Positions 1-6,670 of a DNA stretch of 21,768 nucleotides are shown here, piece by piece. The stretch comes from UBA6814 sp040753075. GTDB lineage: Bacteria > Desulfobacterota > Desulfovibrionia > Desulfovibrionales > Desulfovibrionaceae. Both the position numbers and the translations under genes were made by a program. The stretch's first letter is position 1. Every line of letters begins with the position of its first letter. Under the pieces are notes generated by a model. It had not been told where the DNA came from, searched no databases, and saw only the letters and a program-made list of their open reading frames with translations. The stretch is taken from NCBI GenBank assembly GCA_040753075.1, contig JBFMHA010000063.1, positions 1-21,768 of the forward strand. The letters are read 5' to 3'.

Positions 1-776
1 AGGGGCAGGATGCCGGTGAACACCCCGGCCGCATGGGCCGGGGTGGCCACCACCCCGCGGAACCAGAAGAGGTAGGCGGCCACCGAGATGCCCGCCCCGT
101 ACCACCCCACCAGGAGCCAGGCCTCCGGGGTCAGGGAGGACAGCCCCCCGGCCAGCGCGTCGGCCGCGGCGAAGGGCGCGAACATGACCAGCCCCAGGCA
201 GCTCATGAGGGTGGCCCCGGCCAGGGCGGAGAGCGGCTCGCGCAGGGCCTTGCGCAGGAGCAGGAAGGCGGTCTCGCAGCAGACTGCGGCCAGCACCAGG
301 CCCAGGCCCGCCCAGGACACCCCGGCCGGCCCTCCCCCGGCGCCCGCCGCATTGAGCGACATGACCCCGGCCGCGGCCAGGCCGATGCCCAGCCAGCCCG
401 CCGGCCCCGGCCGCTCGCCAAAGAGCAGGGCCGAGGCCAGGCCCATGACCAGGGGGGTGGCGCCCACCACCACCCCGGCGCTCACCGCGCTGGTCCTCTC
501 CAGGCCCGCGAGCAGCAGCCAGTTGAAGGCGAAGACCCCGGCCAGGGCCTGCACCGCGAGCAGGCCCCAGCTCCGGGCCGAGAGCCGGGGCAGGCCGCCC
601 TCCCGGCGGTACAGAAGGGGCAGGGACAGGGCCGCGGCCAGGGCGAAGCGCAGGCCCATGGCCAGGCCCGCCGGCATGGCGCCCACCACCAGCTTGCCGG
701 CGGCCACCGAGCTTCCCACGATGGCCATGGCCAGGCACAGGTCCAGACAGGGACGAAGACGCAGGGATTGGGACAT
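1..776 (-). CDS. EamA/DMT-superfamily transporter (3' end outside window)
   Basis: This gene runs off the left edge, so the C-terminal part (probably a few dozen residues of a usual ~300) is missing. I translated it by hand: it starts MSQSLRLRPCLDLCLAMAIV and stays open for 258 codons. It is strongly hydrophobic, with about nine membrane segments in two EamA-like halves. Family hallmarks are visible, such as SAVSAGVVVGATPLVMGLAS at the end of the first half, followed by a LLFGERP-type loop and later LVGWYGAGISVAAYLFWFRG. Members are inner-membrane exporters or importers of small metabolites, often amino acids; the substrate cannot be read here. An AAGGAGG-type ribosome site lies just upstream. 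The AraC-type regulator gene ends 40 bp upstream on the same strand, so the two probably form one operon. The family call is secure; the substrate is unknown. Confidence 0.85.
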   Translation of the reverse strand, partial: MSQSLRLRPCLDLCLAMAIVGSSVAAGKLVVGAMPAGLAMGLRFALAAALSLPLLYRREGGLPRLSARSWGLLAVQALAGVFAFNWLLLAGLERTSAVSAGVVVGATPLVMGLASALLFGERPGPAGWLGIGLAAAGVMSLNAAGAGGGPAGVSWAGLGLVLAAVCCETAFLLLRKALREPLSALAGATLMSCLGLVMFAPFAAADALAGGLSSLTPEAWLLVGWYGAGISVAAYLFWFRGVVATPAHAAGVFTGILP

Positions 777-777
777 G

Positions 778-801
778 GGGACTCCTCCTTGCGGGAGTCC
801 C
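778..801 (-). promoter_or_regulatory. Hairpin holding the ribosome binding site of the transporter gene
   Basis: An 8-bp perfect inverted repeat (GGGACTCC / GGAGTCCC) with an 8-nt loop ends one base before the transporter ATG. In the transcript, the AAGGAGG Shine-Dalgarno sequence straddles the loop and the 3' arm of this stem. The structure could limit translation of the transporter relative to the AraC regulator, or the DNA palindrome could be an operator. The inverted repeat is directly visible; a regulatory role is inference. Confidence 0.4.
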
Positions 802-816
802 TAGTCCGGAGCGGTC

Positions 817-1695
817 TCAGCGGTCTTGAACAATCTTGCGCCAGGCCCCGGGGCTGACGCCCACGACGCGCTTGAAGGCGCGGGTGAAGTGGCTCTGGTC
901 CGCGAAGCCCAGGTCCGCGGCCAGGTCGGCCAGGGGCTGCGGCCCGGCCAGGCGCTCCCTGGCGCGGCGCACCCGGGCCTGCACCAGGTAGGCGTGGGGG
1001 GGCAGGCCCACGGCCGCGGCAAAGGCCCGGGCCAGGCGCCAGGGCGAAAGCCCGGTCTCCGCGGCCAGGTAGGCCAGGGACAGGTCCTCGGCGCAGCGCG
1101 CGTCCAGGATGTCCCGGGCCCTGGCCACGGCCCCGGGCTCCCGGCCGGCGCGCCGGGCCGCGGGAGGCCGGACCGCGTGGCGGGCGATCCAGTGGGTGAG
1201 CAGGTCCAGGAGCCGGGCCTCCAGGGCCAGGCGCGGGGCCTCGTCCTGCTCCAGCAGGCGGTGCAGGCCGCGCACCCGGGCGGCCAGGCCAGGGTCGCGC
1301 AGCACCCCCGCCGCGAAGTGCGGGGCCGCGGCGCGCCGGCCGGCCAGCTCCGAGGCGGCCCGCGCCAGCAGCGACGGCTCCAGGTAGAACATGCGATAGG
1401 ACCAGCCCGCCGCGTCCGCCCCGCGCCCGTCGTGGGCCTCGCCGGGCACCACCAGGTTCACGCACCCGGCCGGGGCCACCAGCCCTTCGCCCCGGTAGCG
1501 GAAGGCCATGGCCCCCCGCTCGATGACCCCCAGGGCGTACTCCTCGTGGATGTGCGGGGCGAAATCCTGGCGGCGGTAGTCCGCGGCCAGCAGGAACACC
1601 CCGGGGAGCCGGCCCGGCATCCACATGCGGGCCGACTCCCGGCTGCGGCCGCCCAGGGGCGAGGCCTGTTGCGCATCTCCTAACTGGCTGGCCAT
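817..1695 (-). CDS. AraC-family transcriptional regulator
   Basis: A 292-residue protein with the two-part AraC layout. The N-terminal half (about 25-185) looks like a cupin-type sensing domain, with PHIHEEYALGVIERGAMAF and VNLVVPGEAHD. The C-terminal ~100 residues hold two helix-turn-helix units: LSLAYLAAETGLSPWRLARA and then PLADLAADLGFADQSHFTRA, followed by FKRVVGVSPGAWR, the usual end of the family. It lies 40 bp upstream of a transporter gene on the same strand and probably controls it in response to a small ligand. The start is uncertain. The first ~20 residues (MASQLGDAQQASPLGGRS) are a copy of the repeat unit that is tandemly repeated upstream. An alternative ATG at 1626, preceded by GGGAG, would remove them and still keep the whole sensing domain. 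Confidence 0.85.
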   Translation of the reverse strand: MASQLGDAQQASPLGGRSRESARMWMPGRLPGVFLLAADYRRQDFAPHIHEEYALGVIERGAMAFRYRGEGLVAPAGCVNLVVPGEAHDGRGADAAGWSYRMFYLEPSLLARAASELAGRRAAAPHFAAGVLRDPGLAARVRGLHRLLEQDEAPRLALEARLLDLLTHWIARHAVRPPAARRAGREPGAVARARDILDARCAEDLSLAYLAAETGLSPWRLARAFAAAVGLPPHAYLVQARVRRARERLAGPQPLADLAADLGFADQSHFTRAFKRVVGVSPGAWRKIVQDR

Positions 1696-1714
1696 GATAT
1701 CTTTTTTGAAAAAA

Positions 1715-1786
1715 CTAACGTTTTTTCAAGGTTGACCGGCCGCCCAGAGGCGAGGCCTGTTGCGCACCTTCGAACCGGTTGGCCAT
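1715..1786 (-). CDS. Possible 23-residue micro-ORF within repeat unit 2
   Basis: On the minus strand a complete 24-codon frame begins with ATG in unit 2 and ends with TAG at the tip of the palindrome of unit 1. It starts MANRFEGAQQASPLGG and ends STLKKR. The central AQQASPLGGRS segment is shared with the first residues of the AraC protein downstream. An AGGA sequence sits a few bases before the ATG. It could be a leader peptide for the AraC-transporter operon, or simply a by-product of duplicating the start of that gene. Translation is not shown by the sequence. Confidence 0.25.
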   Translation of the reverse strand: MANRFEGAQQASPLGGRSTLKKR

Positions 1787-1804
1787 GATGTCCTATTGAA
1801 AAAA

Positions 1805-1876
1805 CTAACGTTTTTTCAAGGTTGACCGGCCGCCCAGGGGCGAGGCCTGTTGCGCACCTTCGAACCGGTTGGCCAT
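1805..1876 (-). CDS. Possible 23-residue micro-ORF within repeat unit 3
   Basis: This is the second complete copy of the micro-ORF, the same length and the same peptide as the copy at 1715-1786, with a synonymous CCC/CCT difference in the proline codon. Its TAG stop again falls at the apex of a palindrome (1796-1819). In the next copy upstream, the palindrome loop carries TGG instead of TAG, so the frame does not close there. The peptide is conserved between copies, but the copies are too recent for that to be evidence of selection. Confidence 0.22.
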   Translation of the reverse strand: MANRFEGAQQASPLGGRSTLKKR

Positions 1877-1912
1877 GATGTCTGAAAAAACCAACGTTTT
1901 TTCAAGGTTGAC

Positions 1913-1996
1913 CGGACGCCCAGGGGCGAACGGCGTTTGCGCATCGCCGCACATGCTCCTGGCGAATGCGGAGCCGCCGCCCAGGGGCGAACGGCG
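1913..1996. repeat. Degenerate remnants of the repeat array
   Basis: Two further partial units lie between the last palindrome and the aminotransferase stop codon. The motif CGCCCAGGGGCGAACGGCG occurs at about 1917-1935 and again at about 1978-1996, each followed by a GTT and a short divergent stretch. They share the CGCCCAGGGGCG core with the three good units but lack the A6/T6 palindrome. On the minus strand the first encodes SPLGVRSTLKKR, clearly related to the micro-ORF. The array therefore decays towards the aminotransferase gene. Confidence 0.6.
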
Positions 1997-1997
1997 G

Positions 1998-3188
1998 TTA
2001 CGCCTTGCACTTCTTGGCCAGGCACTGCCGCATGCACTCGCCGAGCCGGCGCATGCCCTCGCGGATGCGCTCGGGATCGGAGTTGGAGAAGTTCAGGCGC
2101 AGGGTGTTGCCGCCGTCGCCGTCCACGTAGAAGGCCTCGCCGGGCACGAAGGCCACCTTGCAGGCCACGGCCTTCTCCAGGAGCTCCATGGCGCTGGCCC
2201 CGGCCGGCATCTCGGCCCACAGGAACATGCCGCCCTCGGGCCGGGTCACCCGCACATCGGGGGGCAGGAACTCGGCGCAGGCCGTCTGCATGGCCTCGCA
2301 CTGCGCCTTGTAGATATCCCGGCTGCGGGCGATGTGGGCCTCGAAGTCGTTGTCCGCCAGGAAGCGCCAGACCACCATCTGGTCCAGGGAGCCGGTGTGC
2401 AGGTCCGCGGCCTGCTTGGCGATGACCAGCCGCTCCTTGATCTCGCCGCGGGCCACCATCCAGCCCAGGCGGAAGCCCGGGGCCGCGATCTTGGAGAAGG
2501 TGCCGAGCAGCACCGAGCGCTCCGGCCGCCAGGCGTACACCGGGGGCAGGTCCTCGCCCGCGAAGCGCAGTTCGCCGTAGGGGTCGTCCTCCAGGAAGAA
2601 GGCCCCGCTCTTCTCCAGGAGCGCGGCCACGGCCTCGCGCTTGGCCCGGGAATAGGACAGGCCCGAGGGGTTCTGGAAGCTGGTCACGGCGTAGAAGAGC
2701 TTGGCCCCGTCCAGGTTGCGCTCCAGCGCCGCCAGGTCCGGGCCGTCCTCCTCCAGGGGGGTGGGCCGCCAGCCGGGACGGAACAGGGCGAAGGCCTGGA
2801 TGGCCCCAAGGTAGCCGGGCTTCTCCAGCACCAGCGGGTCGCCGGCGTCCAGGAACACCTTGGCCGCCAGGTCCAGGGCCTGCTGCGAGCCGGTGGTGAC
2901 GAGGATGTCGTCGGGGTCCACGGTGATGCCCTTGCGCTCCTTGTAGCGCCGGGCGATCCACTCCCGCAGGGGGGGATACCCCTCGGTGGCGGAGTACTGC
3001 AGGGCCGCGGCCCCGTTCTCGGCCAGGACCCGGGACGCCGCCCGGGCCACGCCGTCCACCGGGAAGGTGGCGGGGTTGGGCAGCCCGCCGGCGAAGGAGA
3101 TCACCTCCGGGTCGGCGGTGACTTTCAGGATCTCTCGGATGAAGGAGCGCTTGGCGCCCTGCATGCGCGCCGCAAAAGGCAAGGTCAT
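1998..3188 (-). CDS. PLP-dependent aminotransferase, class I/II (2-aminoadipate transaminase/LysN-like)
   Basis: A full-length 396-residue fold-type I aminotransferase of the LysN/ARO8/MocR-like group. It transfers an amino group between an amino acid and a 2-oxo acid using pyridoxal phosphate, probably in the cytoplasm. Visible landmarks are ISFAGGLPNPATFP (30-43), the cofactor-binding TTGSQQALDL (98-107), FQNPSG with Asn173, the DDPYGELRF stretch with Asp202 and Tyr204, the Schiff-base lysine Lys233 in TFSKIAAPGFRLGW, and the carboxylate-binding Arg364 in LRLNFS. The start is supported by AAGGAGG 6 bases upstream of the ATG. The amino-donor specificity (aminoadipate, branched-chain or aromatic) cannot be decided from sequence alone. 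It is transcribed towards the repeat array and the AraC-transporter pair, and it may or may not share a transcript with them. The Lys/Cys-rich C-terminus (CLAKKCKA) is unremarkable. Confidence 0.92.
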   Translation of the reverse strand: MTLPFAARMQGAKRSFIREILKVTADPEVISFAGGLPNPATFPVDGVARAASRVLAENGAAALQYSATEGYPPLREWIARRYKERKGITVDPDDILVTTGSQQALDLAAKVFLDAGDPLVLEKPGYLGAIQAFALFRPGWRPTPLEEDGPDLAALERNLDGAKLFYAVTSFQNPSGLSYSRAKREAVAALLEKSGAFFLEDDPYGELRFAGEDLPPVYAWRPERSVLLGTFSKIAAPGFRLGWMVARGEIKERLVIAKQAADLHTGSLDQMVVWRFLADNDFEAHIARSRDIYKAQCEAMQTACAEFLPPDVRVTRPEGGMFLWAEMPAGASAMELLEKAVACKVAFVPGEAFYVDGDGGNTLRLNFSNSDPERIREGMRRLGECMRQCLAKKCKA

Positions 3189-3292
3189 GGAATCCTCCTT
3201 GGAAAGGGTCGGGCCAAGCTATGCGCGCCGGGCTGCGAATGCAAGGCCCCGGCCCGGGAAAAACCCGCCGTATTCTTGTCAAACCGCGCGTT

Positions 3293-3320
3293 TTGGTGAT
3301 AGGGCGAAGCGGGGTATAAT
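3293..3320 (+). promoter_or_regulatory. Sigma-70-type promoter for the cytochrome c gene
   Basis: TTGGTG and a perfect TATAAT are separated by 16 bases, 72 bases before the cytochrome ATG. The perfect -10 box is unusual in this GC-rich region, so the call is reasonable although untested. Confidence 0.6.
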
Positions 3321-3392
3321 CACCGGCCTCGGCACGGCTGCTGCGGGTGCATCCGGTCCGGGGCGTCTCACAAACTCTCAGGGGGTGTATCA

Positions 3393-3929
3393 ATGCACAG
3401 GCTTCTGGTTTCCGCCCTTGCCGCGGCCGTCCTGGCCCTGCTCCCGATCCTGGCCCTGGCCGAGGGCCCGCACGACATGGACTGCATGGACTGCCACACC
3501 ACCCACTACGCCAAGGGCGACTACGCCTTCGGCGTGCAACCCTACGCGCCGGAGAACCCGGCCCGCACCCGGGTCCGGCCCACCGCCGCCAACATCGACT
3601 CCCTGTGCCTGGGGTGCCACAACGAGAAGGAAGGCATCCGGCCCATCAAGATGCACACCACCCACCCCACCGGGGTCAAGCCGCTCTACACCAAGGTGCC
3701 GGCGCAGCTTCTCTGGGACGACACCTTCACCTGCGTGAGCTGCCACAATCCGCACCCGTCCAACGCCAACTACATGTACCTCATCGTGGACACCGGCGGG
3801 GGCAAGAACATGGGCGTGTTCTGCGCCAAGTGCCACCCGGACCAGTCCGACCCCGGCGTGGTGGGCAAGGCCGCCACGGCCAAGATCACCACCGATCCCA
3901 ACGTGGGCCCCATCGTCGACGTGCCGTAG
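3393..3929 (+). CDS. Exported tetrahaem cytochrome c (c3-like/doubled-CXXCH family)
   Basis: A 178-residue protein with a clear signal peptide: MHRLLVSALAAAVLALLPIL, then ALA before the mature part at about residue 23. There are four CXXCH haem-binding sites: CMDCH (31-35), CLGCH (72-76), CVSCH (114-118) and CAKCH (144-148). Further histidines (HTTHY, MHTTHPTG, HNPHP) can serve as second axial ligands. Such proteins carry electrons in the periplasm of sulfate- and metal-reducing bacteria. The arrangement resembles doubled-CXXCH or NrfH/c3-related cytochromes, but no membrane anchor is present, so it is probably soluble after export. The gene stands alone, with its own promoter upstream and a strong terminator downstream. 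The redox partner is not evident from neighbours. The ribosome site is a modest AGGGGG. Confidence 0.88.
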   Translation: MHRLLVSALAAAVLALLPILALAEGPHDMDCMDCHTTHYAKGDYAFGVQPYAPENPARTRVRPTAANIDSLCLGCHNEKEGIRPIKMHTTHPTGVKPLYTKVPAQLLWDDTFTCVSCHNPHPSNANYMYLIVDTGGGKNMGVFCAKCHPDQSDPGVVGKAATAKITTDPNVGPIVDVP

Positions 3930-3951
3930 CCTGCCGCTCCCTCGCGTCCCA

Positions 3952-3982
3952 GGCCGCGCCCTCCGGGGCGCGGCCTTTTTTT
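3952..3982 (+). terminator. Rho-independent terminator after the cytochrome gene
   Basis: A 10-bp GC stem (GGCCGCGCCC / GGGCGCGGCC) with a 4-nt loop is followed by seven T residues, 22 bases after the cytochrome stop codon. Confidence 0.92.
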
Positions 3983-4062
3983 CGCCCGCGCCGCGAGTCC
4001 AAGGCCGGGAGAGTCGGGCAAGGGGCGGCGTCCGGCCGGGCCGGACCGGCGGAGGGGGAAGG

Positions 4063-5307
4063 CTAGTCGAAATCGGCCAGCAGCGCGCCCACGTGCAGGT
4101 CCTCGCCCAGGGACACGTTCTGGTAGGTCTTGCGGATGCGCCACATGGCCTGCTGGAACTGGTCCGAGGCCATGCCGTTGCGCACCGCGGTGTAGGCCTC
4201 CAGGAAGGCGGCCAGGCTGTCGCAGATCTTGAGCATGGTCCCGTCCTTGGCGTCGAACCGATCGTGGTTGTAGCGCTCCTGGACCTCCTCGAAGCTGGCC
4301 CGCCGCACCCGGCCCTCGTCGGTGACCGTGGTCTCGAACTCCGAGCCCACCTCGCGGCCCAGGAAGAAGTCCAGGCGGGCGGCGATGTCGGGGTGGCCGC
4401 CCGCCACCAGTGGCCCCAGCACCCGGCGCTCCATCTCCCGGTCCTCGTATTCCTTGATGAGGTCGCCGATGGGGGCCACGGACTTCTTGACCGGGGAGAT
4501 GATGTCCCGGGTGAGCAGCTCCGGCAGGTCGTGGAACAGGCCGGCGAAAAAGTTGTTCTGGGCCCGGGCCGGGCACGCGTCCACGGCCAGGCTGAAGAAG
4601 TAGCCGTAGGCGGCCACGATGAAGAGGTGGCCGAGCACCGATGTCTCGGGGATGCGCGGGGTCTGGGACCAGCGGGTCTGGAAGCGCAGGTGCCCGCAGA
4701 GATGGGCGAAGCGGCCCAGGACGGTGCGGGTGCCCTCCAGCAGTTCGGCCATGCCGGGCATGTCGGCGTGGATCTCCAGGCCGTCGCCGAAGCTCTGCTC
4801 CACCTCGGCGATCTCATCGCTCCAGGGGTTCACTCCCTTGATGAGGTTGAACTCCCAGGAGGAGGCGTAGAGGTGGGAGGCGTCCAGGATGTGGTCGGCC
4901 AGGTCCCGCTCCCGCTCCCCGGAGAGCCGGGCGCACAGCCGGCCCCAGAACTCCGGGCCCAGGGGTCGCACCCGGTGCTCCAGCTGCTCCAGGACCCAGC
5001 CGGTGAGCTTGCGGTAGTGGTCGGGATTGTGTTTAATCTGGTAGAAGATGGGCGGCTTGATGTCGGTGATGACCAGGCGGTAGAAGTAGTCGAAGAGCCC
5101 GCCCTCCACGATGCGGCCGGCCAGGGACAGGCGCTCGGCCGGGACCATGGTGCGGCTGTTGACCATGAAGAGGAGCCAGGCGACCATCATCTTGTGGGCC
5201 TGCTTGTCCACCTCCAGGAGCGGAGTGGGCCGGAGCTTGTCGTTCCAGCGACGCATGGACGAGCCGGAGAACACGAACTGGAGCAGGCTCTTGCGGATGT
5301 TGGGCAT
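4063..5307 (-). CDS. HD-domain phosphohydrolase (YfbR/HD_3-like), with long N-terminal region
   Basis: A 414-residue cytoplasmic protein. The C-terminal half carries an HD metal-dependent phosphohydrolase domain. The likely metal ligands are His227 (LGHLFIVAAY), His259-Asp260 (FAGLFHDLPELLTRDI) and Asp363 (MLKICDSLAAFLEAY). The HDLPE and CDSLAAFLEA segments resemble the YfbR 5'-nucleotidase group. The N-terminal ~210 residues are helical and not recognised; single-domain YfbR proteins are only about 200 residues. I chose the ATG at 5307 (MPNIRKSLLQFVFSG) because the extra 23 residues of the longer frame look like translated leader. The upstream ribosome site is weak (GGAA), so the start is tentative. 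The gene diverges from rplM-rpsI. The substrate is probably a nucleotide or nucleotide-like phosphate, by family inference only. Confidence 0.8.
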   Translation of the reverse strand: MPNIRKSLLQFVFSGSSMRRWNDKLRPTPLLEVDKQAHKMMVAWLLFMVNSRTMVPAERLSLAGRIVEGGLFDYFYRLVITDIKPPIFYQIKHNPDHYRKLTGWVLEQLEHRVRPLGPEFWGRLCARLSGERERDLADHILDASHLYASSWEFNLIKGVNPWSDEIAEVEQSFGDGLEIHADMPGMAELLEGTRTVLGRFAHLCGHLRFQTRWSQTPRIPETSVLGHLFIVAAYGYFFSLAVDACPARAQNNFFAGLFHDLPELLTRDIISPVKKSVAPIGDLIKEYEDREMERRVLGPLVAGGHPDIAARLDFFLGREVGSEFETTVTDEGRVRRASFEEVQERYNHDRFDAKDGTMLKICDSLAAFLEAYTAVRNGMASDQFQQAMWRIRKTYQNVSLGEDLHVGALLADFD

Positions 5308-5414
5308 GGGCGTTCCGTGGCGCAGAGGGTGTGGAGACGAAAAGGGGAAAGTACCCCGGGAGCCCGCGATGCGCAAGGGACGCCGGGCCGGACCGGTTTT
5401 TCCTCTCCGGCCTG

Positions 5415-5441
5415 TTGACAGTCCCCGGGAAAGGGCATAAA
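5415..5441 (+). promoter_or_regulatory. Promoter of the rplM-rpsI operon
   Basis: A perfect TTGACA is followed after 15 bases by CATAAA (or after 16 by ATAAAG), 34 bases before the rplM ATG. The short leader leaves no room for a large control structure. Confidence 0.65.
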
Positions 5442-5474
5442 GGACTGCGTTCCGAACCGATCGAGGAGTTCAAC

Positions 5475-5903
5475 ATGAAGACGTTCAGCCCGAAAGAAAA
5501 CGAGATCAAGCGCGACTGGTTCGTGGTGGACGCCGAGGGCGAAATCCTCGGCCGCCTGGCCGCGCGCATCGCCCACCGCCTGCGCGGCAAGCACAAGCCC
5601 GAGTTCGCTCCGCACATGGACACCGGCGATTTCATCGTAGTGGTCAACGCGGACAAGATCCGGGTCACCGGCCGCAAGCTGGACCAGAAGGTCTACCAGA
5701 GCTATTCCGGATATCCGGGCGGCATCAAGGAAGTGACCCTGAAGGACATGCTCAAGGAGAAGCCCGAGCGCGTGCTGTACAAGGCCGTGCAGGGCATGCT
5801 CCCCAAGAACCGCATCGGCCGCGCCCAGCTGACCAAGCTGAAGATCTACGCCGGCCCCGAGCATCCCCACAAGTCCCAGAACCCCGCCGCCCTGGACCTG
5901 TAA
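5475..5903 (+). CDS. rplM: 50S ribosomal protein L13
   Basis: A full-length 142-residue L13, a primary assembly protein of the large ribosomal subunit. The family signature is plain: MKTFSPKENEIKRDWFVVDA, then EILGRLAARIAHRLRGKHK, then DFIVVVNADKIRVTGRK and YSGYPGGIKE, then AVQGMLPKN, with AGPEHPHKSQNP near the C-terminus. The start is set by GAGGAG 6 bases before the ATG and by homology; a longer in-frame extension from 5331 is upstream sequence containing the promoter. It is followed 10 bp later by rpsI, the near-universal bacterial gene order, and both share one promoter and terminator. Confidence 0.98.
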   Translation: MKTFSPKENEIKRDWFVVDAEGEILGRLAARIAHRLRGKHKPEFAPHMDTGDFIVVVNADKIRVTGRKLDQKVYQSYSGYPGGIKEVTLKDMLKEKPERVLYKAVQGMLPKNRIGRAQLTKLKIYAGPEHPHKSQNPAALDL

Positions 5904-5913
5904 GGAGACGACC

Positions 5914-6306
5914 ATGAGCCAGGACTTTTTCTACGGCACCGGCAAGCGCAAGAGCGCCGTGGCCCGCACCCGCCTGTATCCCGGCGCCGGCCGCATCCTC
6001 GTGAACGAGCGGCCCTACGATGAATACTTCCCGCGCGAGACGCTGCAGATGATCATCCGCCAGCCCCTGAACCTGACCAAGACGCTCGGCAAGTTCGACG
6101 TGAAGGTCAAGGTGGTGGGCGGCGGCACCGCGGGCCAGGCCCAGGCCATCCGGCACGGCATCGCCCGCGCCCTGCTGCGCTTCGACGCGGAGCTGCGCCT
6201 GCCCCTGAAGCGGGCCGGACTGCTCACCCGCGACGCCCGGGTCAAGGAGCGCAAGAAGTACGGCCTGCGCAGCGCCCGCGCCCGCTTCCAGTACTCCAAG
6301 CGCTAG
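5914..6306 (+). CDS. rpsI: 30S ribosomal protein S9
   Basis: A full-length 130-residue S9. It shows the opening FYGTGKRKSAVARTRL, the GAGRILVNERPYDEYFPR segment, GGGTAGQAQAIRHGIARALL and the basic tail ending RARFQYSKR. The C-terminal Lys-Arg normally reaches the P site of the small subunit. It is co-transcribed with rplM (10 bp gap, AAGGAG before the ATG) and ends at a strong terminator. Confidence 0.98.
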   Translation: MSQDFFYGTGKRKSAVARTRLYPGAGRILVNERPYDEYFPRETLQMIIRQPLNLTKTLGKFDVKVKVVGGGTAGQAQAIRHGIARALLRFDAELRLPLKRAGLLTRDARVKERKKYGLRSARARFQYSKR

Positions 6307-6335
6307 GCCGACGGCCTCGCCTCTTCCGCCTTCCA

Positions 6336-6365
6336 GGCCGGGACGTCCTGCGTCCCGGCCTTTTT
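6336..6365 (+). terminator. Terminator of the rplM-rpsI operon
   Basis: A 10-bp perfect stem (GGCCGGGACG / CGTCCCGGCC) with a 5-nt loop is followed by TTTTT, 29 bases after the rpsI stop. Confidence 0.93.
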
Positions 6366-6461
6366 GCGTTGGCGCGCCGACCAGCCCCACGAGGCCGAAC
6401 TCCTCGCCCCCTCCGCCCTGTTTCCCGGGGCGACCACTTGCGCGTCTCTCGAGCATCTTCG

Positions 6462-6489
6462 TTGACTTTCCGCTTCCGCAGGGTATATC
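6462..6489 (+). promoter_or_regulatory. Promoter of the Cache-MCP pair
   Basis: TTGACT and TATATC are separated by 16 bases (TATCTA at 18 is an alternative -10). The next gene starts at 6671, so the transcript would carry a leader of about 170 bases. Confidence 0.6.
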
Positions 6490-6496
6490 TATTAAG

Positions 6497-6670
6497 TGGG
6501 AAAAACTCCCATGCATCCCGGGAGAATCCCCCGCCTGTCCAGCGCGGCGGACATGCGGGCCAGGTCCCGGGGCCGGCCTCCGGCGGGAGACGAACGGTCA
6601 CGGCCGGCGGCGGCTGCAGCGGAAGCGGTCGGAGCGAGGTGTCCAAGAAACCTTACGGAGGAGTTAGGCC
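6497..6670 (+). other. Long GC-rich 5' leader of the Cache gene, no gene recognised
   Basis: This stretch between the promoter and the Cache ATG is GC-rich and can form several short stems, for example GTGGGAAAAACTCCCA near its start and TGTCC...GGACA around 6536-6553. I see no conserved core of a known riboswitch class (cobalamin, c-di-GMP, TPP, SAM). It ends in a good GGAGG ribosome site. The upstream part of the gap (6366-6461) shows nothing recognisable. Confidence 0.4.

Larger units (their letters stand above)
1645..1912. repeat. Tandem array of three ~90 bp units with A6/T6 palindromes
   Basis: Three head-to-tail units spaced 90 and then about 86 bp. Each reads, on the plus strand, CGCCCAGGGGCGAGGCCTGT, then TGCGCA..., then GGCCATGAT, then a palindrome, then CAAGGTTGACCGG. 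The palindromes are TTGAAAAAAC-TAAC-GTTTTTTCAA at 1706-1729 and 1796-1819, and TGAAAAAAC-CAAC-GTTTTTTCA at 1883-1904. They are very AT-rich in a GC-rich setting. Unit 1 overlaps the start of the AraC reading frame; units 2 and 3 repeat that start. Units 2 and 3 are the closest pair: over CGAGGCCTGT to the base before the palindrome they differ at almost no position. Unit 1 has diverged more between 1675 and 1705. This is not a CRISPR, because the whole unit repeats and there are no unique spacers. Confidence 0.9.

Noticed and set aside
1645..1996. CRISPR array
   Set aside because: Units are ~90 bp and repeat in full, with no unique spacers of constant length and no cas genes in the window.
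1816..3393. A 525-residue minus-strand frame across the aminotransferase
   Set aside because: It runs in another frame than the aminotransferase and picks up the array at its end; the aminotransferase frame has all the catalytic motifs.
6497..6670. Riboswitch in the leader of the Cache gene
   Set aside because: The leader is long and structured, but I could not match it to the conserved core of any class I know.
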